Under the pieces are notes generated by a model. It had not been told where the DNA came from. It did no database searches and worked only from the letters and a program-made list of their open reading frames with translations. From NCBI GenBank assembly GCA_018241995.1, contig JAFECT010000009.1, positions 399,208-463,207 of the forward strand: a stretch of 64,000 nt of DNA, written 5' to 3'. The translations under genes were made by a program, and so were the position numbers. Source of the DNA: Pseudomonadota bacterium. GTDB lineage: Bacteria > Pseudomonadota > Alphaproteobacteria > Caulobacterales > Caulobacteraceae. Positions 7,909-15,875 of the stretch are shown piece by piece. Positions within the stretch are counted from its first letter, which is position 1. Each line of letters begins with the position of its first letter.

Positions 7909-7956
7909 AGCTTCCCAAGCTGAATGTCGAGGGTTCGATTCCCTCCGGCCGCTCCA
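7909..7956 (+). repeat. attR-type site: 3' part of a tRNA-Gly(CCC) gene
   Basis: The sequence contains an anticodon loop TTCCCAA (anticodon CCC at 7914-7916), a variable loop, a full T arm (7929-7945), the 3' acceptor strand CGGCCGC (7946-7952), T and an encoded CCA (7954-7956). The matching 5' acceptor GCGGCCG and a D arm are absent upstream. The anticodon stem pairs only for its inner three bases and then fails (7907-7908 against 7922-7923), which marks where tRNA identity stops, near 7909. This is the copy left at the far end after integration into a tRNA gene. It is not a functional tRNA. Confidence 0.85.
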
Positions 7957-8032
7957 GCCCTTCCCCCAAGGTCCTTCCCACCGACATATCCCTGTCGCAG
8001 GATCATGGCGCCTTGCCGGTTTGGGGGATTGC

Positions 8033-9169
8033 ATGGCGAATGTTCTGGCCCGTCTGGCGATCGCGATAAGTCTGGCCCTGGCGAGCGCCAACGCGACCGT
8101 GGCCGGCCAGCCCGCGCACGTCTCAGCTGCGCGCGTGCCCGCCTGGACCATCCCGTCCGATGTCGCCATTCGCGCACGCCTCGCCGACATGGTGGATCGC
8201 CGTCACGTCGCACCGGGGCTGGTGGTGACAATCGTGGGACCGACCGGCAAACGCGTGATCGCCTATGGCCGCATGGGGCCCGAGGATGCGCGTCCGGTCG
8301 ATGGCGACACCCTGTTCGAGATCGGCTCGATCACCAAGCTGTTCACCGGCCTGTTGTTGACTGACATGGTCTGGCGGGGCGAGGTGGCGCTGGACGACCC
8401 GGCCGAACGCTACGCCCCTCCCGGCATGATCCTGCCGCGCTATGGTGAGCGGCGCATTACCCTGGCCGACCTCGCAACCCATACCGCGGGCCTGCCTGAT
8501 TTCCCGCCGAACCTGACCGGGCAGGGGCGGCTGAACCCCTTCGCCGGCTACGACCAGGCGCGGCTGAACGCCGTCCTGGCCGAGTGGCGGCTTAGCCGTG
8601 CGCCGGGCGCCGGCTACGCCTATTCCAGCGTCGGCGTGGGGTTGTTGGGCGACCTCCTGGCCCGCCGCGCGGACACAGACTACGAGGTCCTGCTGAAGAA
8701 CCGCATCCTCGGGCCGCTCGGCATGGGCGACACCGGCGTGATCCTGGATCAGCGCCTGGCGCGGCGCCTCTCGCCCGGCCACACCGTCTCCTTCGCGCCG
8801 GCGCCGGTCTGGGACATGCCGGTGCTGAAGGGCGCCGCCGGGATGAAGTCCAGCGCGAACGACATAGCGAAGTTCCTGGCGGCGGAGCTCGGTTACAAGC
8901 CCTCGCCCCTGCATGGGCCGATGCAGGCCATGCTCAGGACCAACCGCCCGGCCGATTGGTGGGCCGATCGCCAGGCCATCGGCTGGGTTGTGTCGAAGAC
9001 CGTGATGGGCGAGATCTGGCAGCACGAGGGCATGACCTCCGGCTACCGCTGCTACATCGCCATCGACCCCAACCGCCGGACCGGCATCGTCGTCATGGCC
9101 AATGCCGCCACGCCGGTGACGCTGGATGACTTCGGCGACAGCATCCTGATCGGGACCGTCAGACCCTAG
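8033..9169 (+). CDS. Secreted serine hydrolase, class C beta-lactamase family
   Basis: A 378-residue protein with a signal peptide (LARLAIAISLALASANATVAG). It carries the beta-lactamase/penicillin-binding fold motifs: SITK (S99, K102) and YSS at the second motif, with a C-terminal WQHEGMTSGY. Such proteins include AmpC enzymes, D-aminopeptidases and esterases, so the substrate is not certain. I chose the ATG at 8033 after GGGGG; the open frame upstream reads through the tRNA fragment and is not coding. It is the first chromosomal gene to the right of the element and is convergent with the next gene. Confidence 0.85.
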   Translation: MANVLARLAIAISLALASANATVAGQPAHVSAARVPAWTIPSDVAIRARLADMVDRRHVAPGLVVTIVGPTGKRVIAYGRMGPEDARPVDGDTLFEIGSITKLFTGLLLTDMVWRGEVALDDPAERYAPPGMILPRYGERRITLADLATHTAGLPDFPPNLTGQGRLNPFAGYDQARLNAVLAEWRLSRAPGAGYAYSSVGVGLLGDLLARRADTDYEVLLKNRILGPLGMGDTGVILDQRLARRLSPGHTVSFAPAPVWDMPVLKGAAGMKSSANDIAKFLAAELGYKPSPLHGPMQAMLRTNRPADWWADRQAIGWVVSKTVMGEIWQHEGMTSGYRCYIAIDPNRRTGIVVMANAATPVTLDDFGDSILIGTVRP

Positions 9170-9183
9170 TCCAACGCCCCTCG

Positions 9184-9864
9184 TCAAGCGCGGTCGGAGG
9201 ACCTGGAAATGGCGCCGGAGCGAGCCATCAGAGTGAGTCCCGCAAGCAGCCACCATAGCGACTGCACCGCCGCCAGCGATGTCACGGCGGGCGACAGAAC
9301 GACCGTGTATATCGAGGTGATCCCGAGCGCCACGAACGCCACGCCAAGCAGGATTGCGAGGTAACCCAGGTAGCGAGGCAAAGCGCGAGAGGTTGCGATC
9401 ACGAGGCCGAGAGGCAGGAAGAGCGATGGGGCGGCTATGATGAAGTACAGATGCTGCATCGCATGGCCGAGGTCGGCGCTGATCTGCGCGATATCGGCCG
9501 GGGCCTGGGCCAGCGCCGACAGGTAGATGGTCACCTCCGACAGGCTGACCATCATCAGCACCCCGGCGCCCAGCAGCGTCATCCAGCCGGACAGGCGCTG
9601 GGTCGCGCCGCATACATGCACGACCGCGAGGGCGAACAGGCTGATCAGCCAGGGACCCACCGCCTGAAGCCAGGCGCCCCAGACCACGCCCGGCAGATGC
9701 TGCTGCGCGTAGGCCTGAAGCTGATCGGTTCCGGCGTCGGCGGGCGGGCCGTAGTTGATGGCGAAAGAGGTTCCGATCATCAGCACCCCTGCAATGCCTG
9801 CCAGGCCGCTGAGGACGCAGAATGCGCGCGACGGGCGGCGCGGGGCGGAGAGGGCGTCAGTCAT
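9184..9864 (-). CDS. Multi-pass membrane protein
   Basis: The 226-residue protein has about six hydrophobic segments (for example VLSGLAGIAGVLMIGTSF near the N-terminus, SLFALAVVHV, MTLLGAGVLMMVSL and YLAILLGVAFVALGI). The ATG at 9864 is preceded by GGAGG at good spacing and is preferred to the GTG at 9903. No family with a known role is recognised. It lies directly downstream of the tetR-type gene on the same strand, so the regulator probably controls it. Confidence 0.7.
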   Translation of the reverse strand: MTDALSAPRRPSRAFCVLSGLAGIAGVLMIGTSFAINYGPPADAGTDQLQAYAQQHLPGVVWGAWLQAVGPWLISLFALAVVHVCGATQRLSGWMTLLGAGVLMMVSLSEVTIYLSALAQAPADIAQISADLGHAMQHLYFIIAAPSLFLPLGLVIATSRALPRYLGYLAILLGVAFVALGITSIYTVVLSPAVTSLAAVQSLWWLLAGLTLMARSGAISRSSDRA

Positions 9865-9911
9865 CGGTGCGGCCTCCGAACAAGCTGATGCTTCGTCCGG
9901 CACAGTGAGCG

Positions 9912-10571
9912 TCAGGGCGCGTCATGGCCTGCTCCCATCGATGATTGCGATTGCGGCGGCGCCACGATCCATTGCTCGATCGCGCGATAGACGGCTTCGC
10001 GCTCCTCGTGCGCCAGCGGCAGGGTCGCGGCGCCCCACAGCGCGGCTACGATGACGCCTGATGCCAGCGGGGGCGACAGATCGGGGCGGAACGCACCTTC
10101 GCGAACGCCCAGCGCCAGGGTCTCCTCAACGCTGAGCTTCCAAAAGCGCCTCAGCGGATCGACCACCTGCGCCACGGCAGGGTCGCGGCGGGATCGCAGG
10201 ACCAGTTCCTGCATCACCGTCACCATCTGCGGCTGCGCATCGAAGTAGAGCCGCGCATCGGCGAACTCCTGGCGCAAACGGTCCAGGGCATTGGGTTCGG
10301 CTGCTTCGACCATGGGCGCGCGGATCGACCCGAACAGGCTCGCCAGATAGAGCGCGACCCCCTCGATCAGCTTCTCCTTGGTCGCGAAGTAGTAGTGCAG
10401 GGTGGCGATGTTGACGCCCGCCCGCGCCGCGACGTCGCGGGTGCGCAGGCGCTCCAGACCGCCTTCGGCGACAAGGTCGAATGCGGCGCGGACCAGGGCC
10501 AGCGGCCGTTCCTCGAAGGTGGGCAGCGCATCGTTCACATGATCTGGGGCGCCGGGGACGGTCATCGGCAT
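9912..10571 (-). CDS. TetR/AcrR family transcriptional regulator
   Basis: The N-terminal HTH is clear: LVAEGGLERLRTRDVAARAGVNIATLHYYFATKEKL spans the recognition helix and the conserved YYFxxKexL that ends the domain. The C-terminal ligand domain is variable, as usual. The ATG at 10571 (or 10565) is preferred to an upstream TTG that would lie inside a palindrome. The gene precedes the membrane-protein gene on the same strand. An 8-base perfect inverted repeat just upstream suggests autorepression. Confidence 0.85.
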   Translation of the reverse strand: MPMTVPGAPDHVNDALPTFEERPLALVRAAFDLVAEGGLERLRTRDVAARAGVNIATLHYYFATKEKLIEGVALYLASLFGSIRAPMVEAAEPNALDRLRQEFADARLYFDAQPQMVTVMQELVLRSRRDPAVAQVVDPLRRFWKLSVEETLALGVREGAFRPDLSPPLASGVIVAALWGAATLPLAHEEREAVYRAIEQWIVAPPQSQSSMGAGHDAP

Positions 10572-10590
10572 CCATTCCGCAAGTGAATCA

Positions 10591-10608
10591 ATCAATCAGT
10601 TGATTGAT
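10591..10608. promoter_or_regulatory. Candidate TetR-family operator
   Basis: ATCAATCA-GT-TGATTGAT is an 8-base perfect inverted repeat 20 bases upstream of the TetR-family start codon. It is AT-rich in an otherwise GC-rich gap. Its size and position fit a TetR dimer site overlapping the promoter. Confidence 0.65.
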
Positions 10609-10701
10609 AATGCGGCCGCTGTCGGCGGTTGTCAATGCCGCAGTCCGGTCGGCGTTATCCCGGCCCGTGCGCCCAAGGCGCGGTGGCGCGAACGGGCAGG
10701 C

Positions 10702-11229
10702 CTAGTCGCCCATCGCCCCGGCGTTGACCTCGACCAGCCGGTGCAGGTCGCGTAGCAGAGTCTCCAGTTTCGCGCGGTCGGTGGCGCCCAGCCCCTCCAG
10801 CAGCCGCGCCTCGGCCGCGAGGTCGGCGCCGTAGGCCTCGACCGCCAGTTTGCGGCCCTTGGGTGTCGGGCGCACGCGCCAGCTGCGGCCGTCTTCGGCG
10901 GATTTCTCGCGCACGATCAGCCCGGCCTTTTCCAGCTGGTTCAGCCGGTGGGTCAGGCCGCCGGAGGAGATCATCAGCTCGGTGTAGAGGTCGGTCGGGG
11001 TCAGGCCGTCATCGCCGCCGGAACGCACCAGGGTCCCCAGGACGTCGAATTCCCCGCGGTCGAGGCCGTGCGCCTTGAAGGCCGCGGTGATCGGGCCGGA
11101 CGCCAGGGCGGCGATGCGGTTGATGCGGCCGAGCACCCCGATCGGCGAGGTGTCGAGCTCCGGCGCCGCCTTGCGCCACTGCGCCTGCACCGTGTCGATG
11201 CGGTCGGGGGCCGGTCCGGACTTGCTCAA
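10702..11229 (-). CDS. MarR family transcriptional regulator
   Basis: A 175-residue winged-HTH protein: GLDRGEFDVLGTLVRSG, a LTPTDLYTELMISSGGLTHRLNQLE recognition region (residues about 78-102) and a wing with EDGRSWRVRPTPKGR, all typical of MarR. It overlaps the stop of the upstream metallo-hydrolase gene by 4 bases (ATGA), so the two are one operon. It probably represses the pair through the two operator-like sites upstream of the hydrolase gene. Confidence 0.88.
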   Translation of the reverse strand: MSKSGPAPDRIDTVQAQWRKAAPELDTSPIGVLGRINRIAALASGPITAAFKAHGLDRGEFDVLGTLVRSGGDDGLTPTDLYTELMISSGGLTHRLNQLEKAGLIVREKSAEDGRSWRVRPTPKGRKLAVEAYGADLAAEARLLEGLGATDRAKLETLLRDLHRLVEVNAGAMGD

Positions 11230-12044
11230 GCCGCTTCTCCTACCCCGATGGCGGCCAGGTAGCGGTCGAAGGACCGGTCCACCGCCTCGCGCCCGTGGCC
11301 TATGATATTGCGGCCCCAGGTATAGCCGAACACGTCCTCGAACTGGCAGCCGGCGATGGAGTCGCTGAGGCGGCGGACCGCATCCGGGTGCAGGGGGATG
11401 TAGTTCGGATAGCTGTACATGAAGGTGACGTGGCGCCGGTCCGAGACCACCTGCAGGGCGTCGCCGGGGAAGAGGGCGCCGTTGGGCCGCGCCCTGTCGA
11501 GCCAGTGCAACACTGTTGAACCTTCAAAATGACCGCCGCAGCGGATCAGGCTGACGCCGTCGGAAAGCGGCTTGCGCTCGCCCTCCCACAGCTCGATCAG
11601 GGGCGACGGCCGCATGATCCATTCGCGGTCCGCCGCGTGCAGCAGGATCGGCACGCCGCCCAGCGCCTGCGCCCACTCCACCATCGAGCCATAGAAGTGC
11701 GGGTGCGAGATCGCGATCAGGTCGATGGGGCCGTCGCGGGTGATCTGCTCGACCGCCTCTTCGGTGACGGCGCTGACGCACTCCCACAGGACGCGCGGGC
11801 CGGCCGTCGGCAGCACCAGGGCGCGCTGGTCGATGGCGAAGGCGGGTTTCGTGCCTATGCCCGAAAGGTCATGGTCGATCTCGATGCGCATCGGGCGGCT
11901 GGCGTTCAGCTCGGCGAGCGTCAGCCACCGCTGCCCCTTCCAGCCGACGTACTGCCGCTCGTCCTCGCAGATGGGGCAGACGGGGGGAGGGGCGTCGGAA
12001 GGCGCGAACTGGGTTCCGCAGGTCTGGCAGAGGAAGGGGGTCAT
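11226..12044 (-). CDS. Metallo-beta-lactamase-fold protein with N-terminal zinc ribbon
   Basis: A 272-residue protein. The N-terminus has two CxxC pairs (FLCQTCGT and PVCPICED), a rubredoxin-like or zinc-ribbon knuckle. The rest matches the MBL fold with SHPHFYGSM, GGHFEGS and FPGDAL at the usual positions. The first metal motif is degenerate relative to HxHxDH, so activity may differ from classical members. It heads an operon with a MarR regulator, an arrangement often seen for detoxification or stress enzymes. The substrate is unknown. Confidence 0.75.
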   Translation of the reverse strand: MTPFLCQTCGTQFAPSDAPPPVCPICEDERQYVGWKGQRWLTLAELNASRPMRIEIDHDLSGIGTKPAFAIDQRALVLPTAGPRVLWECVSAVTEEAVEQITRDGPIDLIAISHPHFYGSMVEWAQALGGVPILLHAADREWIMRPSPLIELWEGERKPLSDGVSLIRCGGHFEGSTVLHWLDRARPNGALFPGDALQVVSDRRHVTFMYSYPNYIPLHPDAVRRLSDSIAGCQFEDVFGYTWGRNIIGHGREAVDRSFDRYLAAIGVGEAA

Positions 12045-12060
12045 GATGGTCGGTCCGGTG

Positions 12061-12105
12061 TCTTGATGTGAAGATATTTAGAGCTGTGATATCTCGATGT
12101 CAAGA
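12061..12105. promoter_or_regulatory. Two similar palindromic sites, candidate MarR operators
   Basis: TCTTGATGTGAAGA (12061-12074) and TCTCGATGTCAAGA (12092-12105) match at 12 of 14 positions, are each imperfect palindromes, and are spaced 31 bases apart (about three helical turns). They lie just upstream of the MBL-marR operon start at 12044 and probably cover its promoter. Confidence 0.6.
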
Positions 12106-12124
12106 CAATCGGGGCGATCTTGGT

Positions 12125-12287
12125 CCTTCTCCCGGCCGGGAGAAGGAAGGGACCCGTTGCGAAGCAATGGGGAGGATGAGGGACACAGGACTGTCGGCAG
12201 AGGGCGGCGTGGGTTCTGAAAGCCCCGTATCCCTCACCCACCCACGCCTGACGGCGCGGGTCCCTCCCTCTCCCGATCGGGAGAGGG
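12125..12287. repeat. MITE-like dispersed repeat with palindromic ends (copy 1)
   Basis: Both ends are 22-base palindromes built on TCTCCCG..CGGGAGA (12125-12146 and 12266-12287). The left part after the palindrome (GAAGGGACCCGTTGCGAAGC..) and the right part recur almost unchanged at 29355-29519, while the centre differs. It fills most of the gap between the MBL and modA genes. Confidence 0.8.
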
Positions 12288-12347
12288 CTCAGGTGCCGCG
12301 CGCTCGCGATTGTGCGATAGGCTGATCCACCGGTGCCGGAGCCCTGC

Positions 12348-13106
12348 ATGATCGTCGCGCGTCGCCTTATGATGGCCTGCCTCGCCCTGGGCGGCCTGTG
12401 GCTGGCCGCAGCTCCGGCGTCGGCCGCCGACGTCCAGGTCGCCGTCGCCGCGAATTTCACGGAGCCGGCCAAGGAGATCGCCGCTGCGTTCCAGAAGAAG
12501 ACCGGCCGCCGCGCGACCCTCAGCTTCGGCCCCTCCGGCCAGTTCTATGTGCAGATCGCCCACGGGGCGCCGTACCAGGTCTTCCTCTCCGCCGACGCCG
12601 AGCGGCCGATCCAGGCGGAGAGGGACGGTCTGGCGGTGAAAGGTTCGCGCTTCACCTACGCCACCGGGCGCCTCGTGCTCTATTCGCGCGACCCCGGGCT
12701 TGTCGACGCTCGCGGCGCAATCCTCCGCTCGGGCCGCTTCGACAGGCTGGCCATCGCCGATCCGGCCGCAGCGCCCTATGGCCAGGCGGCGGTCGAGGCC
12801 ATGACGCGGATGGGCCTCTATCCGCAGCTGAAACCCAGGCTGGTCAAGGGCGCCTCGATCGCCCAGGCCTATCAGTTCGTGGCCACCGGCGCGGCGCCCC
12901 TGGGCTTCGTCGCCCTGTCGCAGGTGGCGGCCGAGAGGGGCGGCTCGCGCTGGCTCGTGCCGGCCAATTTGCATCGGCCCATCGAACAGCAGGCGGTGCT
13001 GCTGAAGACCGGCGCGCATGACGCGGCGGCCATCGCCTTCCTGGCCTTCCTGAAGGGGCCGGAGGCGCGCGCCGTGATCCGCCGCTACGGCTACGAGGTC
13101 CGCTGA
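12348..13106 (+). CDS. modA: Molybdate ABC transporter, periplasmic substrate-binding protein
   Basis: A 252-residue protein with a signal peptide ([19 protein letters not shown]). The mature N-terminus [20 protein letters not shown] and the [18 protein letters not shown] and [10 protein letters not shown] segments are typical of ModA, which binds molybdate or tungstate in the periplasm. The ATG at 12348 follows GGAG at about 6 bases and is preferred to the GTG at 12333. It is followed one base later by modB and then modC, a complete three-gene transporter. Confidence 0.92.
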   Translation: MIVARRLMMACLALGGLWLAAAPASAADVQVAVAANFTEPAKEIAAAFQKKTGRRATLSFGPSGQFYVQIAHGAPYQVFLSADAERPIQAERDGLAVKGSRFTYATGRLVLYSRDPGLVDARGAILRSGRFDRLAIADPAAAPYGQAAVEAMTRMGLYPQLKPRLVKGASIAQAYQFVATGAAPLGFVALSQVAAERGGSRWLVPANLHRPIEQQAVLLKTGAHDAAAIAFLAFLKGPEARAVIRRYGYEVR

Positions 13107-13107
13107 C

Positions 13108-13773
13108 TTGGGAGCGGTGATCGGCGTCACCCTGGCCCTGGCGACGGTCACGACCGCGCTCCTGCTGCTGCTCGCCACGCCGCTCGCCTGGTGGCTGGCG
13201 CACGGTCGCTCGTGGCTGAAGGAGCCGGTGGCGGCCATCGCGGCCCTGCCGATCGTGCTGCCGCCGACGGTGCTGGGCTTCTACCTGCTGATCGCGCTCG
13301 GCCCCGACAGTCCGCTGATGGCGCTCTTGCATCCCTTCGGCGTGCGCACCCTGGCCTTCACCTTCACCGGCCTGGTGATCGGCTCGGTGATCTATTCCCT
13401 GCCGTTCGCGGTCCAGCCCCTGCGCGCCGCCTTCGAGGGCGTGGGCGCGCGCCCGCTCGAGGTCGCCGCGACCCTGCGCGCCACGCCGCTGGACGCCTTC
13501 CTGCATGTCGAGGCGCCGCTCGCCTGGCGCGGCTTCGTCACCGCCGCGATCCTGATCTTCGCCCACACCATCGGCGAGTTCGGGGTGGTGCTGATGATCG
13601 GCGGCTCGATCCCCGGCAAGACCGAGGTGCTGTCGATCCGCATCTATCAGTTCGTCGAGGCGCTGCAGTTCAAGGAAGCCCACGCCCTGGCCGCGGGCCT
13701 TGTCGCCTTTTCCTTCGTGGCGGTGCTGGCCATCCTGCTGGTCGGGCGGCGCCTGGGTAGGCCGCGGCCATGA
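13108..13773 (+). CDS. modB: Molybdate ABC transporter, permease
   Basis: A 221-residue inner-membrane protein with about five helices ([22 protein letters not shown] at the start). It has the EAA-type cytoplasmic loop ([18 protein letters not shown]), which docks on the ATPase, and the ModB-typical [16 protein letters not shown] and [14 protein letters not shown] segments. The start is TTG, one base after the modA stop. It overlaps modC by 4 bases. Confidence 0.92.
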   Translation: MGAVIGVTLALATVTTALLLLLATPLAWWLAHGRSWLKEPVAAIAALPIVLPPTVLGFYLLIALGPDSPLMALLHPFGVRTLAFTFTGLVIGSVIYSLPFAVQPLRAAFEGVGARPLEVAATLRATPLDAFLHVEAPLAWRGFVTAAILIFAHTIGEFGVVLMIGGSIPGKTEVLSIRIYQFVEALQFKEAHALAAGLVAFSFVAVLAILLVGRRLGRPRP

Positions 13774-14498
13774 GCGCGCAGGAGACCATCGCCGTCGCCC
13801 TGCGGGGCCGGGTGGGATCGCTCGATCTCGACGCCGCCTTCGAGGTTCCGGCGCAGGGGATCACCACGCTCATCGGACCGTCGGGCGCCGGCAAGACCAC
13901 GCTCCTGCGCTGCATCGCCGGCCTGACCCGCCTGGGCGGCCGGGTGCGGGTGGCCGACGCGCTCTGGCAGGATGAGCGGACCTTCCTGCGGCCGCATCGC
14001 CGCGCAGTCGGCTATGTCTTCCAGCAGCCGAGCCTGTTGCCGCACCTGTCGGTGCGCGCCAACCTCGCCTTCGGCCTGAGGCGCACGCGCGCGCCCATCC
14101 GCATCGGCCTGGAGGAGGTCGTGGCCCTGCTGGGCGTCGAGCGCCTGCTCGACCGTGCGCCCGAGCGCCTCTCCGGCGGCGAACAACAGCGCGTCGCTAT
14201 CGGCCGCGCCCTGCTGAGCCAGCCCGAGCTGCTGCTGATGGACGAACCGGTCTCCAGCCTCGATCCCGAGAGCAAGGCGGAGATCCTGCCCTATCTGGAG
14301 CGCCTGCATCAGACCCTCTCGATCCCGGTCCTCTATGTCAGCCACGACCGGGCGGAGGTGGCGCGGCTGGCCGACCGGGTGCTGGCGATGCGCGAGGGGA
14401 GAGTGGAGACGGTTCAGGTCGCTGAACCCACGCTGGAGGGTCTGGACGAGGCGGAGGTGCGGCGGCTCGCCTTGGCGGCGTTAAGGGCCGGCCTGTAA
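13770..14498 (+). CDS. modC: Molybdate ABC transporter, ATP-binding protein (short form)
   Basis: The ATPase of the molybdate importer. It has Walker [10 protein letters not shown], a Q-loop [14 protein letters not shown], signature [14 protein letters not shown], Walker B LLLMDEP and an H-loop YVSHDRAEV. At 242 residues it ends soon after the nucleotide-binding domain and lacks the C-terminal molybdate-binding (MOP/TOBE) domain found in many ModC proteins. The reading frame shows no sign of a break. It overlaps modB as ATGA and ends the operon. Confidence 0.9.
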   Translation: MSAQETIAVALRGRVGSLDLDAAFEVPAQGITTLIGPSGAGKTTLLRCIAGLTRLGGRVRVADALWQDERTFLRPHRRAVGYVFQQPSLLPHLSVRANLAFGLRRTRAPIRIGLEEVVALLGVERLLDRAPERLSGGEQQRVAIGRALLSQPELLLMDEPVSSLDPESKAEILPYLERLHQTLSIPVLYVSHDRAEVARLADRVLAMREGRVETVQVAEPTLEGLDEAEVRRLALAALRAGL

Positions 14499-14522
14499 CA
14501 ACGGCGCGAACCGCTTTTTCAA

Positions 14523-14552
14523 CCGTTTCCCCGGCGAAGGCCGGGGAAACGG
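14523..14552. repeat. CCGTTTCCCCGGC hairpin, likely terminator or solo repeat end
   Basis: A 13-base perfect inverted repeat with a 4-base loop (CCGTTTCCCCGGC ... GCCGGGGAAACGG) lies 25 bases after modC. The same hairpin occurs at 59532-59565 and at the left end of the repeat at 54685, so it belongs to a repeat family. It may also end modABC transcription. Confidence 0.65.
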
Positions 14553-14576
14553 AGTTCCTCTTGGCTTTCCGCAAAG

Positions 14577-14609
14577 AAAAACGCCCGACGGTTTCGCAAC
14601 CGCCGGGCG
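14577..14609 (-). terminator. Rho-independent terminator of the repeat-protein gene
   Basis: On the minus strand a 10-base stem with one mismatch (CGCCCGGCGG ... CCGTCGGGCG) is followed by five T residues, 25 bases after the stop at 14635. Confidence 0.8.
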
Positions 14610-14634
14610 CTTCAGTCACCGATGAAGCCGAAGC

Positions 14635-15699
14635 TTACCGGTCGTTGTTGTCCCGCACGTCGATGCGCACGTCGTTGGCCAGGGTGTCCAGGCGTTCCTG
14701 GATGTCGGCCTGGCGGCGGGGGCTGAGCATCCCGCCGCTGCGGCGGCGGGCCATGTGGTCGTCGCGGCGGATCGAGGACAGGGCGCGCAGGGCGCGGTTG
14801 GCCTCGCGACGGCTCAGGTCGCCGCGGTCCTCGGCGTTGCGGATACGCCGCTCCAGCCAGTCCTCGCGGGCCAGGGTGTCGGCCCCGGCGGCGACCCAGC
14901 GGTCGGTGCGCACGGTGGTGTAGCCGGCGTAGGGGGCGGACTGGCGCGTGACCACCACGGTCGTGGTCCCGTTGGTGCTGACCCAGCGGCCGCGGGCGTC
15001 GTAGTAGCCCATCGCCGGCCCGCGGACCCAGCGGCCGTTGGACCAGTAGCCCGGCGCGGCGTCGGCGATCCACACGCCGTTGGCGTCGCGATGGCCTGGG
15101 GCCGCGCCCGCGACCCAGCGCCCGTTGACGTCGTAGTAGCCTGCGCCCGGGGTCGGCACCCAGTTGCCGTTCAGGTCGTAGTGGCCGCTGACCGCGCCGG
15201 AGACCCAGCGGCCGTCGGCGTCGTAGTAGCCGTTGCTGGCCACGGGAACCCAGCGGCCGTTGGCGTCGCGATAGCCGGCCGCGTCCGGGTCGACAGAGGC
15301 CGCGACCCAGGTCCCGTTGGCGTCGTAATAGCCGCGCGGCGCGCCCTCGACCCAAACGCCGTTGCGGTCGTAGTAGCCGGTGGCGTTCGACACCTGCATG
15401 TCGTTGGCGTGCCAGTAGCCGTTGCTGTCGTAGTAGCCGTACGCCTGGTCGCAGCGGTTGTTCTCGCGCGCCACGTTGTTGCCGATGGCCGCGCCGGCCG
15501 CGGCGCCCAGGATGGTGCCGCCGGTCTTGCCGCCGCCGTTGGAGACGGCGTTGCCCAGCACCGCGCCGGCGATGCCGCCGATCACCGTGCCGGCGACTTT
15601 GCGGTCATGCTGGCGCTGTTCGCAGGAGGTCTGCGCGAAGGCTATGGAGGGAAGCAGAGCGGCCACGGCGATGCCGGCGGCCCAGATTTTCGTACGCAT
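14635..15699 (-). CDS. Secreted glycine-zipper protein with ten GYYDxNGxWV repeats
   Basis: A 354-residue protein. Residues 1-22 are a signal peptide (AAVALLPSIAFA-like). Residues about 35-75 form a glycine-zipper 2TM segment (GTVIGGIAGAVLGNAV, GGTILGAAAGAAIG), as in the 17-kDa outer-membrane antigens. From about 86 to 245 there are ten copies of a roughly 15-residue repeat with core G-Y-Y-D-x-N-G-x-W-V. The C-terminal 90 residues are charged helix (DWLERRIRNAEDRGDLSRRE). It is probably anchored in or under the outer membrane, with the aromatic repeats exposed and possibly binding glycan or peptidoglycan. The role is unknown. It has its own terminator. Confidence 0.8.
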   Translation of the reverse strand: MRTKIWAAGIAVAALLPSIAFAQTSCEQRQHDRKVAGTVIGGIAGAVLGNAVSNGGGKTGGTILGAAAGAAIGNNVARENNRCDQAYGYYDSNGYWHANDMQVSNATGYYDRNGVWVEGAPRGYYDANGTWVAASVDPDAAGYRDANGRWVPVASNGYYDADGRWVSGAVSGHYDLNGNWVPTPGAGYYDVNGRWVAGAAPGHRDANGVWIADAAPGYWSNGRWVRGPAMGYYDARGRWVSTNGTTTVVVTRQSAPYAGYTTVRTDRWVAAGADTLAREDWLERRIRNAEDRGDLSRREANRALRALSSIRRDDHMARRRSGGMLSPRRQADIQERLDTLANDVRIDVRDNNDR

Positions 15700-15875
15700 G
15701 GGTATGGCTCCTGGGAGGACTTCAGGTCGTCCCTCTTGCGCTTCCCAACGTCACTTGGCGGCGAAGGTTGCGAGTCCGCACGCAGTTTATCCCAATCCCG
15801 CCAGAATCGGCGCGAGCGGGCCCCTCGCTCAACTCAAACGGAGGGCGCCGTTGCTTCGACGGACGCCGATTATGG

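Larger units (their letters stand above)
1..7956. mobile_element. Integrated element (satellite/PICI-like), right part; left end outside window
   Basis: The right boundary is a 3' tRNA-Gly fragment (7909-7956) beside a tyrosine integrase gene. Inward, on one strand, come an orphan gene, an AlpA-like HTH gene, four coupled orphan genes and a PrimPol/VapE replication protein. A repeat-rich gene-free region and a methyltransferase-nuclease gene on the opposite strand follow. Base composition is visibly less GC-extreme than in the chromosome to the right. No capsid, terminase, conjugation or partition gene is seen, so this is not a complete phage or ICE within the window. The intact tRNA-Gly and the left attachment site should lie upstream of position 1. 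The satellite assignment is inferred from gene order. Confidence 0.75.

Noticed and set aside
7860..7956. A complete functional tRNA-Gly
   Set aside because: The 5' acceptor strand and D arm are absent and the anticodon stem is broken.
7862..8032. Upstream extension of the serine hydrolase
   Set aside because: It reads through the tRNA fragment and removes the signal peptide from the N-terminus.
8123..9613. A 496-codon minus-strand frame over the serine hydrolase
   Set aside because: It has shadow composition and covers two real genes.
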